Shown here in pieces: positions 1 to 5,737 of a stretch of 5,737 nucleotides of DNA; the first letter of the stretch is position 1; each line of letters opens with the position of its first letter. This stretch comes from Deltaproteobacteria bacterium. GTDB taxonomy: Bacteria; Desulfobacterota; Desulfarculia; Desulfarculales; Desulfarculaceae. The stretch spans positions 1 through 5,737 of the forward strand of contig JAKAGJ010000178.1 of assembly GCA_021815655.1 (NCBI GenBank), given 5' to 3'. The position numbers were made by a program, and so were the translations under genes. The notes below the pieces were generated by a model, which saw only the letters and a program-made list of their open reading frames with translations, was not told the DNA's origin and did no database searches.

Positions 1-3000
1 CCAGATTCAGGAGAATTTGCTCTACCTGGGTGGCGTCGGCGCTCACCGCCGCCAACTCCGGGGCCAAGTCGCCATGGATGCTTATCATCTTGGGCAGGGT
101 GTGCTCCAGGATCTTGATGGTGCGCCGCACCTCCTGGTTCAGGTCCACCCGCTCCAGCCTGGTCTGGCCCTTGCGGGCCAGGGTCATGAGGTGGCCGATC
201 ATGCCCGAGGCGCGGGCGATGGATTGCTCGATGTGCTCCAGGCGCTCGCGGTTGGCCGGCGTGGCCTGGCTCTCGGCCAGCATGAGCTGGGTGTAGCCGG
301 AGATGGCTTGCAACACGTTGTTGAAATCGTGGGCGATGCCGCCGGCCAGCACCCCCAGGGCCTGGATCTTCTGGGACTGGAAAAGCTGCTCCTGCAAGCG
401 CCGCAGCTGCTTTTCGGCGTTGATGCGCTCGGTGACGTCGCGCCCCACGCCGCTGATGTAGGGCTGGGCGCCCTCGGGGGTGACCAGGGAACTGTGGTAC
501 TCGATGTAGCGGCGGCTGCCGTCCTTGGCGAAATACAGGGACAGGCCGAAGTGGTGGCCATCCTGGCGCAGCTTGCCCAGGTACTCGTTCTCAAAGGCCT
601 CGCGCAGCTCCGGGCGCATGAACTCCGCCGCCCGCCGCCCCAGGAGGTGTTCCAGGGGATAGCCAAACAGCTTGGCCAGGGCGGGGTTGACGGTGAGGAA
701 GCGCCCCTCCATATCCTGGGTGTAGATCAGGTCGCTCATGCTGTCAAAGAGTTCGCGGTAGCGCCGTTCGCTCTCCTTGAGGGCCTCCAGGGCCTCCAGG
801 CGCTGGGTGACGTCCTCGTAGATCACGAACTGCCGCCCCTGGGCGATGGTCACCGGGCGGAAGAGGATGGTCTTGCGGCTGCCGTCCTGGCAGGTGACCT
901 GGAAGGTGCGGCTGCGCACCTCTCCGGGAGAGAAGCGCCCCAGGTCCTCGATCCAGGTATCCTGCACCTGCCGGCGGTAGACGGGGTCGGGAAAGGCCAG
1001 CCGGAACCAGTCCTCGCCCGTGGCGATCTGGTCCAGGGTGTAGCCGAACATGCGCACAAAAGCCGGGTTGACGTATTCGTAGCGCCCGTCCTGGTTCAAC
1101 AGGCTGATGCCCAGGGGCGACTCCTCGCTGATGACCCGGAAACGCTCCTCGGATTCCCTCAAGGCCTCCTCGGCCTGCTTGCGCTGGGTGATGTCCTTGG
1201 AGATGCAGATCACCGTGACCACCCGCCCCTGCTCGTCCTTGACCGGCTTGACCGAGGTGACGAAGTAGAGGTCCTCCACCGGCTGGGGCACCCGCACCTC
1301 GATAACCTTGGTCTGGCCGCTTGCAAAGACGGCCTTGACGGCGGCGAAGCGCTTGTCGGCCTCTTCCTGGGGAAAGATGTCCCAGATACGCTTGCCGATG
1401 ATCTGGGCGGGCTTTAGGCCGAAGGGCGTGGCAAAGGCCTGGTTGACGAAAAGGTAGGTGCCGTCGGGCCCGAAGCTGAAGATGGGGTCGGTGGACTCCT
1501 CCAGCACCAGGCGGTGCTTTTCGTCGCTGACCCTTAAGGCCAGCTCGGCCTGCTTGCGCTCGGTGATGTCCACCTCCACGCCATCCCAGAGCACGCCGCC
1601 GCCCTCCAGGGCCCGCGGCGAGGAGGTGATGTCGAACCAGCGCAGCCGGCCGCTGGGCAGCTGGGCCTGCACCTCCATCCTAAACAGGCTCATCCCGGCC
1701 AGGGACTGGGCTTCCCTGGCCACCAGTTGTTCCCGGTACTCGGGCAAAATCTGGCCGTAGAGCAGGTCGGCGTCGGCCAGCACCTCCTCCACGCCAACCT
1801 CGTTGAGCCGCTCCACGCTGCCGCTGACATAGGTGAAGCGCCGGCTGCCCCCGGGCGGGGCCAGCACCTGGTAGAACATCACGTTGGGCAGGTTGCCGCT
1901 GAGCAGGCGCAGGCGCTCCTGGTTTTCCCGCATGGCCTCCTCGGCCTGCTTGCGGGCGCTGATGTCGCGGCAGATGGAGAGGATCACCGGCCGCTCCCCG
2001 CTCCGCACCACCGTGGCGTTGATTTCCAGGGGCAGCAGGCCGCCGCCTGGGACCAGGTAGTTGATCTCAAGATTGCGCACCTGGCCCTGCCGCAGGCAGC
2101 GCCCCACCTCCTGGCCGTTGCGCTCCAGGTCCTGGGGGCTGGTCCATTCCAGCACCGAGCGCCCGCGTATCTGCTCCAGGTTCTGGTGGCCGCTCAAGCG
2201 CACGTATTCCTGGTTGGCGTCCAGCACCCGCCCCTCCGGGTCCAGGATTACGAAGCCGGTGTCGGTGGTTTCGATGAGGGCCCGGTACTTGGCCTCGCTC
2301 TCGGCCAGGGTCTTTTCGGCCTGCTTGCGGCTGGTGATGTCACTGGCCATGGCGATGGCCCCCCGCCCCTGGCCGCCGGGTTCCAGGGGGGCCAGGCGCA
2401 GCAGGCAGTGGAAAACCTGGCCGTCCAGGCGCCGCCAGCGGGTTTCCATCTGGGGCTGGCCCCCCACGGCCAGGGCCTTTTGCAGGGCCTCCTGGGCTTG
2501 GCGGTATTGCTCAGGGTCGGCGAAAAGCCCGGCCAGGCCGATTTCCTGGTCGGCGCCGGGGGTGCGCCCCAGCATGACGTCCATGGCCGGGTTGCGCCAG
2601 CCCATCACCTCGCCGTCCACCAGGCCAATGCCCACCGGCGAGGCGGCCAGGATGGCCTTTATGGTGCCCTCGGAGCGGGCCAGGTCGGCGGTGCGCCGGC
2701 GCACCTGTCCGCGCAGTTGCAGGTTCCAGAGCCATATCAGCAGGCTGGCCAGCAGGAGCAGGCCGGCGGCGGCCAACAGGTAGGTCCAGTAGCGCGTCCA
2801 GAAGGACTCGGGGGCGCGGTAGTGCACGCCCAGCCACTTGCGGTTGATCTGCTCCAGGGCGCCGGTGCTCTGGGCCAGGTCCAGGCCCTTGTTCAGGATA
2901 CCCACCAGCACCGGATCGCCGGCCTTGGTGGCCATGCAGTTCTGGCCCACATAGAGGGGTGCGCCCACTTTCTTGACAAGCGCCGTGAGATGCCGGGAGA

Positions 3001-3622
3001 AGATGTGATAGAGCACTATCTGCTCGTCGCCGATGAGGGCGTCGGCCTGGCCGGCGGCCACCAGGTCGGTGGCCTCGGCGAAGTCCTTGGTGTAGGCGGG
3101 GTGGAAGCTTATGCCCTGGGACTCCAGGAACTCCTGGGCGTAGTCCCCGGCCTGCATGGCGATGGTCTTGCCGGCCAGGTCCTTGATCCCCCTTATGTCC
3201 GGCCGCTCGGCCGCCACGAAGATGGAGGCCGGCACCTCGAAGGTCCTGCGGCTGAAGCCAAAGACCCGGGCGCGCTTGGGGCTGTGGAAAAGGCTGGTGA
3301 TGACGTCGGCCCGCCCCTCCAACACCGCCTCCTGGGCCTGCTGAAAGCTGGCGTCGGTGAAGCGGGCCTTGAAGCCCAGGGTGGTGGCCATCCAATGGGC
3401 CAACTCCACGCACATGCCCGCGCGGTGGCCCTCGTCGTCGATGAACTCGAAGGGGGGATAGTTGGTCTGGCTGATGAAGACGATGGCCCCCCGGCGGGCC
3501 AGGTAATCCAGCTCCTGCTGGTTGAGGCCCTGGGCCTGGGCCGGTCCGGCCAGGGCCAGGGTCCAGGCGAGCAAGGCCGCGGCCACCAAGGGGCAACGCA
3601 AGTGCTGGGCCAGGAAGGTCAT
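1..3622 (-). CDS. Transmembrane sensor histidine kinase: periplasmic SBP_bac_3-like domain, six PAS domains, HisKA (C-terminus cut by window edge)
   Basis: An inner-membrane sensor kinase, 1207 residues visible and continuing past position 1. In order: a Sec signal peptide (about 1-31, cleavage near AQA|QG); a solute-binding domain (about 44-265) starting with the family-typical NYPPFEF and holding [11 protein letters not shown], whose R117 fits the ligand-carboxylate Arg of amino-acid binding proteins, and ADALIGD with D199; one membrane helix (about 277-299); then PAS domains near 318-433, 442-557, 567-689, 699-814, 824-941 and 951-1067. Most end in a D-[IV]-[ST]-x-R-KQAE-like linker. HisKA follows (about 1083-1152) with GGIAHDFNN, so the phosphorylated residue is H1098 (codon at 329-331). 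The last residues, QVEQILLNL, begin the ATPase N box. An ATPase domain must follow, and a receiver domain may. The ATG at 3622 is chosen because it supplies a complete signal peptide including R9; no in-frame ATG, GTG or TTG was found in the roughly 55 bases just upstream. It is divergent from the outer-membrane gene. The kinase assignment is secure; the ligand and target are unknown. Confidence 0.95.
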   Translation of the reverse strand, partial: MTFLAQHLRCPLVAAALLAWTLALAGPAQAQGLNQQELDYLARRGAIVFISQTNYPPFEFIDDEGHRAGMCVELAHWMATTLGFKARFTDASFQQAQEAVLEGRADVITSLFHSPKRARVFGFSRRTFEVPASIFVAAERPDIRGIKDLAGKTIAMQAGDYAQEFLESQGISFHPAYTKDFAEATDLVAAGQADALIGDEQIVLYHIFSRHLTALVKKVGAPLYVGQNCMATKAGDPVLVGILNKGLDLAQSTGALEQINRKWLGVHYRAPESFWTRYWTYLLAAAGLLLLASLLIWLWNLQLRGQVRRRTADLARSEGTIKAILAASPVGIGLVDGEVMGWRNPAMDVMLGRTPGADQEIGLAGLFADPEQYRQAQEALQKALAVGGQPQMETRWRRLDGQVFHCLLRLAPLEPGGQGRGAIAMASDITSRKQAEKTLAESEAKYRALIETTDTGFVILDPEGRVLDANQEYVRLSGHQNLEQIRGRSVLEWTSPQDLERNGQEVGRCLRQGQVRNLEINYLVPGGGLLPLEINATVVRSGERPVILSICRDISARKQAEEAMRENQERLRLLSGNLPNVMFYQVLAPPGGSRRFTYVSGSVERLNEVGVEEVLADADLLYGQILPEYREQLVAREAQSLAGMSLFRMEVQAQLPSGRLRWFDITSSPRALEGGGVLWDGVEVDITERKQAELALRVSDEKHRLVLEESTDPIFSFGPDGTYLFVNQAFATPFGLKPAQIIGKRIWDIFPQEEADKRFAAVKAVFASGQTKVIEVRVPQPVEDLYFVTSVKPVKDEQGRVVTVICISKDITQRKQAEEALRESEERFRVISEESPLGISLLNQDGRYEYVNPAFVRMFGYTLDQIATGEDWFRLAFPDPVYRRQVQDTWIEDLGRFSPGEVRSRTFQVTCQDGSRKTILFRPVTIAQGRQFVIYEDVTQRLEALEALKESERRYRELFDSMSDLIYTQDMEGRFLTVNPALAKLFGYPLEHLLGRRAAEFMRPELREAFENEYLGKLRQDGHHFGLSLYFAKDGSRRYIEYHSSLVTPEGAQPYISGVGRDVTERINAEKQLRRLQEQLFQSQKIQALGVLAGGIAHDFNNVLQAISGYTQLMLAESQATPANRERLEHIEQSIARASGMIGHLMTLARKGQTRLERVDLNQEVRRTIKILEHTLPKMISIHGDLAPELAAVSADATQVEQILLNL
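1170..2329 (-). repeat. Four copies of a 14-bp direct repeat encoding the inter-PAS linker
   Basis: The plus-strand 14-mer TCGGCCTGCTTGCG occurs exactly at 1170-1183, 1545-1558, 1941-1954 and 2316-2329. The copies are 375, 396 and 375 bp apart, all multiples of three. On the coding (minus) strand each encodes RKQAE in the helix joining successive PAS domains, and flanking bases are also similar (GATGTC nearby encodes the preceding Asp-Ile). The fifth linker (RLEALEAL, around 790-815) and the last (RINAEKQL) have diverged. The pattern fits PAS amplification by in-frame duplication, or conservation of the coiled signalling linker under strong codon bias. Confidence 0.75.
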
Positions 3623-3636
3623 TAATAAAATATCGA

Positions 3637-3640
3637 TCCT
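3637..3640 (-). promoter_or_regulatory. Weak or distant Shine-Dalgarno of the kinase gene
   Basis: AGGA on the minus strand (within AAGGAT) is the only purine-rich SD-like motif just upstream of the kinase ATG at 3622. It lies 14 nt from the start codon, longer than the usual 5-9 nt, and the spacer is AT-rich (CGATATTTTATTA plus T). Initiation may be inefficient or rely on the unstructured AT-rich spacer. No better in-frame start was found nearby. Confidence 0.4.
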
Positions 3641-3686
3641 TGCTGGGGTCGGCGCCGGAAAACCTTGGGTTAGTAACGTCGGGCGC

Positions 3687-3719
3687 GGGCCGGGCTTGAG
3701 CCGGCCGGCCGAGCGGCCC
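3687..3719. repeat. GC-rich inverted repeats in the kinase leader
   Basis: GGGCCG (3687-3692) is the reverse complement of CGGCCC (3714-3719). Between them lies a perfect 10-bp palindrome, GCCGGCCGGC (3700-3709). The block is 65-100 nt upstream of the kinase start, so it would lie in its transcribed leader if the promoter near 3740-3755 is used. It could fold into a leader hairpin or bind a dimeric protein. No T-run follows on either strand, so it does not look like an intrinsic terminator. In such GC-rich DNA, chance is possible. Confidence 0.35.
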
Positions 3720-3739
3720 ACCGGGCGATCTTGGGCCAT

Positions 3740-3755
3740 AATATAATAGATTATA
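3740..3755 (-). promoter_or_regulatory. Candidate -10 region for the kinase gene
   Basis: The minus strand carries a perfect TATAAT (3755-3750), followed by overlapping TATTAT and TATATT (3748-3740), in an AT-rich island inside GC-rich DNA. No convincing -35 hexamer sits 16-18 bp upstream, so this may be an activator-dependent promoter or just an AT-rich melting region. Use of this site would give a leader of roughly 120 nt before the ATG at 3622. Confidence 0.4.
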
Positions 3756-3820
3756 AAGCCATGGCGCATCGAAAGGCGCAGAATACGCGGCTTGAGGTCC
3801 CACGGCGCCGCCGCCTCCAG

Positions 3821-3834
3821 ACTAGTAAATTAGT
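3821..3834. promoter_or_regulatory. Imperfect inverted repeat upstream of the plus-strand promoter (possible operator)
   Basis: ACTAGTAAATTAGT is an imperfect palindrome with ACTA and TAGT arms and a 6-nt centre. It ends two bases before the candidate -35 box of the outer-membrane protein gene, where an activator or repressor dimer could bind. The arms are short and only one copy is visible, so support is weak. Confidence 0.25.
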
Positions 3835-3836
3835 AT

Positions 3837-3866
3837 TTGTTTAGGGGTTATTTTTTATGCTATACT
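3837..3866 (+). promoter_or_regulatory. Candidate sigma-70-type promoter of the TPR/barrel gene
   Basis: TTGTTT (3837-3842) can act as a weak -35, separated by 18 bp from TATACT (3861-3866), a 5-of-6 match to the -10 consensus. TATACT is preceded by TGC, giving an extended -10 that would compensate for the poor -35. The predicted start of transcription is near 3873, giving a leader of about 48 nt before the ATG at 3921. The surrounding AT-rich stretch (about 3821-3910) contrasts strongly with the flanking GC-rich genes. Confidence 0.5.
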
Positions 3867-3884
3867 GCGCCCGTATTGAATAAT

Positions 3885-3906
3885 ATATTGTTTTTACTGG
3901 CAATAT
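3885..3906 (+). repeat. Short inverted repeat in the leader, next to the ribosome binding site
   Basis: ATATTG (3885-3890) is the reverse complement of CAATAT (3901-3906), with a 10-nt loop. In RNA this gives a weak six-pair AU-rich stem ending 3 nt before the Shine-Dalgarno. It might modulate translation or act as a DNA operator downstream of the start site. Stability is low, and chance is plausible in AT-rich sequence. Confidence 0.25.
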
Positions 3907-3909
3907 CCT

Positions 3910-3913
3910 AGGA
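3910..3913 (+). promoter_or_regulatory. Ribosome binding site that fixes the ATG at 3921
   Basis: AGGA lies 7 nt upstream of the ATG at 3921, the usual spacing. It supports this start although the resulting signal peptide has an unusually long, proline-rich n-region. Confidence 0.6.
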
Positions 3914-3920
3914 TCCCGGC

Positions 3921-5519
3921 ATGCTCCAGGCGCGCTACCCAGATCCGGCGGTCCCAGGCCCCAGGGGCCGCCCCGTTTGGCGGAGCCTGGCCTGGTGGCT
4001 GGGCCTGGCCCTGATCTGCCTGGGCGATTTGCCCGGGGCGGCCCTGGCCCAGCCCTCCTCCCTGGAGGCCCTGATCGGCCTGCGCACCCAGGCCCGCTTC
4101 GCCATGATGGATCAGAACTACGGCCTGGCCCTGGAGGCCCTGGACAAGGCCCTGGCCCTGGAGCCCCGCAACCAGGGGTTGATCCTGCTCAAGCTCCAGG
4201 CCCTGGAGGCCGGCGCCGGCCCGGAGCGGGCCTTGCAGTACCTGCGCGGCCTGTGGGCCCAGGACGCCAAGGGTTTCGCCTACCTGCGCTTCGAGGCCGG
4301 CTACATCCGGGTGCGGGAACAGCAATACGGCAAGGCCCTGATCCACTTCCGGCTGGCCGAGCAGGTGGACCGCCCGCGGGCCATCCGGGAGCAGGCCCTG
4401 ACCTACCTGAAAATGCGGGAATACGACCAGGCCCTGGCCGCCCTGGGGCGCCTGGACCAGCAGTCGGCGCAGACCCTGTACCTGCAAGGGCAGGCCCAGT
4501 ATTTCAAGAAGGACTACCCGGCGGCCCGCCAGGCCCTGCAAGGGGCCTTGACCGCCAACCCCAGCTCCCAGGAGACCCGGGACGCCCAGGGCCTGCTGGC
4601 GGCCGTGGCCGCCTCGGAGCGGGCCGAGCGCCCCTGGCGGGCCTGGACCACCATGCTGGCCCGCTACGAGGACAACGTCTTTCGCGACCCCCTGCAAAGC
4701 TACCCCGGCACCCAGCCCCCCCGAGGGCGCGGCGACTGGTCCTTCATGTTCCAGCAGGACCTGGACTACCGCCTGGGGCAGCGGGAGGGGTTCTCCTGGG
4801 GCCTTTTGGGCATGGGGCAATACGTGACCTACGCCCAGCTGCACGTGGCCAACTACGCCGCCTTCTCCCTGGGGGGCTACCTGGAGCAGCGCTCCGAGAC
4901 CTGGGGTCTGCGGGTGCCCTACAACTACAGCTACTACTGGGCCGAGTCGGCGCTCAAGCGCAAGGTGCGGGTCAACAGCCTGGCGCCGGTGCTGTGGTGG
5001 CAGCACAGCCACAACCTGCGCAGCCAGGTCTCGGGGCTGTTGCAACAGCGGGGCTACGCCCAGACCGGCGACCCCGACGTCTGGCGCTGGCGCCTGGGGC
5101 TGACCCACTTTTTGTCCCGGGATCCCAGCCTGCTGCCCCACCTGCGCCTGGGCTACGCCGCCGACCAGGAGGTGGCCTCGGATGAAGTCAGCGGATTCTG
5201 GCGCTGGGAGGCGAGCCTGGGCGGGGCCGTGCCCCTGGCCAAGCGTTTAAGCCTGGACGCCTCCCTGACCTACGCCAGGTACGTCTTCGACCGCCGGCAG
5301 GACCCCTACAACCTGGGCAAGTCCGGCGGCGAGATGGACCGCCGCGACGACCAGTACCTGGCCGCCGCGCAACTGGCCTACCGCCCGGCCGACGACTGGC
5401 AGGTGGTGCTGGGCTACATGTACGACCTGAACAATTCCAACCTCAACACCAGCGACGGCTTCGACCCCTACGATTTCCGGCGCAACTCGGCCTGGCTGAT
5501 GCTGGTTTGGAGTTTCTAG
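3921..5519 (+). CDS. Exported TPR-repeat protein with C-terminal outer-membrane beta-barrel
   Basis: A complete 532-residue protein. A Sec signal peptide (about 1-43) has a long n-region with R15, R17 and R21, a hydrophobic core around 23-35, and an ALA|QP cleavage site. Residues about 58-216 hold helical TPR units: a clear one at 58-85 (NYGLALEALDKALALEP), a degenerate one near 100-116, and further units near 120-149, 152-181 and 183-216 (KKDYPAARQALQGALTANP). From about 240 the sequence turns aromatic and amphipathic, opening with ARYEDNVFRDP, typical of the first strand of outer-membrane barrels, and continuing in alternating strands to a C-terminal Phe (AWLMLVWSF), the usual BAM recognition signal. 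The TPR part should lie in the periplasm and the barrel in the outer membrane. The architecture resembles Slam/DUF560-type surface lipoprotein assembly modifiers and TPR-barrel polysaccharide exporters, but I cannot assign either. It is the first gene of a likely operon, with the FecR-like gene 7 nt downstream. Confidence 0.85.
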   Translation: MLQARYPDPAVPGPRGRPVWRSLAWWLGLALICLGDLPGAALAQPSSLEALIGLRTQARFAMMDQNYGLALEALDKALALEPRNQGLILLKLQALEAGAGPERALQYLRGLWAQDAKGFAYLRFEAGYIRVREQQYGKALIHFRLAEQVDRPRAIREQALTYLKMREYDQALAALGRLDQQSAQTLYLQGQAQYFKKDYPAARQALQGALTANPSSQETRDAQGLLAAVAASERAERPWRAWTTMLARYEDNVFRDPLQSYPGTQPPRGRGDWSFMFQQDLDYRLGQREGFSWGLLGMGQYVTYAQLHVANYAAFSLGGYLEQRSETWGLRVPYNYSYYWAESALKRKVRVNSLAPVLWWQHSHNLRSQVSGLLQQRGYAQTGDPDVWRWRLGLTHFLSRDPSLLPHLRLGYAADQEVASDEVSGFWRWEASLGGAVPLAKRLSLDASLTYARYVFDRRQDPYNLGKSGGEMDRRDDQYLAAAQLAYRPADDWQVVLGYMYDLNNSNLNTSDGFDPYDFRRNSAWLMLVWSF

Positions 5520-5526
5520 CCCGCTT

Positions 5527-5737
5527 ATGAGAGCGCACCGCCGCCCAGCCGCCTCGACCCTGCTTATGTGGGCCTGTTTGTGGGCCTGCGGCCTGCTGCT
5601 GGCCTGGCCGGGCGGGGCCGTGGCCGCGCCGGCGGCGGTGGCGGGCAAGATCTTCGCGGTCGTGGGACCGGTGCGGGTGGTCAACCAGTCCCTGAAGCGC
5701 GACCTGGCCGCCACCCCGGGGCTGGACCTGCTGGCCG
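5527..5737 (+). CDS. Exported protein, probable FecR-domain-like (N-terminal fragment, cut by window edge)
   Basis: Seventy complete codons are visible before the window ends. The product has a basic n-region (MRAHRR), a hydrophobic core (about 10-28, LLMWACLWACGLLLAW) and a likely cleavage at AVA|AP near residue 33, so it is exported by Sec. The mature start, VAGKIFAVVGPVRVVNQS, resembles the first strands of FecR-type domains, which open with a G-x-V-x-x-x-x-G-x-V pattern followed by a charged segment (here LKRDLAATPGLDLL). Only the opening strands can be seen, so the family call is tentative. The ATG lies 7 nt after the upstream stop. The nearest SD-like GGAG (5509-5512) is 14 nt away, inside the preceding gene, which suggests translational coupling. 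A second in-frame ATG at 5566 would shorten the signal peptide and lose its basic residues, so the first is preferred. Confidence 0.65.
   Translation, partial: MRAHRRPAASTLLMWACLWACGLLLAWPGGAVAAPAAVAGKIFAVVGPVRVVNQSLKRDLAATPGLDLLA

Noticed and set aside
17..1417. 466-codon plus-strand open frame opposite the kinase
   Set aside because: It is antisense to an unmistakable PAS/HisKA frame, its product is a low-complexity Leu/Gly/Ala/His/Val sequence with no domain, and GC-rich codon bias explains the lack of stops.
1727..3625. 632-codon plus-strand open frame opposite the kinase
   Set aside because: Same reason: a compositional shadow of the kinase gene, with repetitive GQ/LG/HL-rich translation and no recognisable fold. 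It also ends at the kinase start, as a mirror frame would.
3687..3719. Intrinsic terminator
   Set aside because: The GC-rich inverted repeats have no following T-run on either strand, and the region lies between divergent gene starts where no terminator is expected.
2511..3803. 430-codon minus-strand open frame overlapping the kinase N-terminus
   Set aside because: It is in a different frame from the signal peptide and binding domain, and its translation is Gly/Pro/Arg/His-rich and disordered. The true frame starts at 3622.
3894..5141. 415-codon minus-strand open frame opposite the TPR-barrel gene
   Set aside because: It is antisense to a gene with a signal peptide, TPRs, barrel and good SD; its product is a GQ/VL-rich shadow.
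3977..5185. 402-codon plus-strand open frame inside the TPR-barrel gene
   Set aside because: A frame-shifted Pro/Gly/Ala/Arg-rich shadow of the real gene, with no domain.
5247..5714. 155-codon minus-strand open frame spanning the junction of the two plus-strand genes
   Set aside because: It overlaps the barrel C-terminus and the next signal peptide on the opposite strand, and its translation is low-complexity without motifs.
1..5737. CRISPR array, tRNA or insertion sequence
   Set aside because: No regularly spaced noncoding repeats, no cloverleaf-like sequence and no transposase or terminal inverted repeats were seen. The only regular repeats are the in-gene PAS linkers.

Overview
The window is very GC-rich and comes from a Gram-negative bacterium: it encodes a Sec-exported outer-membrane beta-barrel protein and a periplasmic-sensing transmembrane histidine kinase. 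The strong Leu-Ala-Gly codon bias (CTG, GCC, GGC) and a giant multi-PAS kinase next to TPR/barrel and FecR-like genes fit a deltaproteobacterium-like lineage (Desulfobacterota). That placement is an inference from style, not from a marker gene.

Layout. Positions 1-3622, minus strand: one uninterrupted reading frame of 1207 visible codons, cut by the left edge. It encodes a signal peptide, a periplasmic solute-binding (SBP_bac_3-like) domain, one membrane segment, six successive PAS domains and a HisKA phosphoacceptor domain, and it stops at the beginning of the ATPase domain. Positions 3623-3920: a divergent intergenic region with a GC-rich half (kinase leader with inverted repeats) and an AT-rich half with promoter-like sequences on both strands. 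Positions 3921-5519, plus strand: a complete 532-residue exported protein with N-terminal TPR repeats and a C-terminal outer-membrane beta-barrel. Positions 5527-5737, plus strand: the start of a second exported protein, probably FecR-domain-like, 7 nt after the previous stop and cut by the right edge.

How they may work together (inference): the plus-strand pair looks like an envelope operon with an outer-membrane TPR-barrel and a periplasmic FecR-like partner. The kinase is transcribed divergently and would sense a small periplasmic ligand, possibly an amino acid, plus cytoplasmic cues through its PAS array. Whether it controls the neighbouring operon cannot be told here, because no response regulator is visible. 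Several long open frames lie opposite or out of frame with these genes. They are GC-bias shadows and are not annotated.
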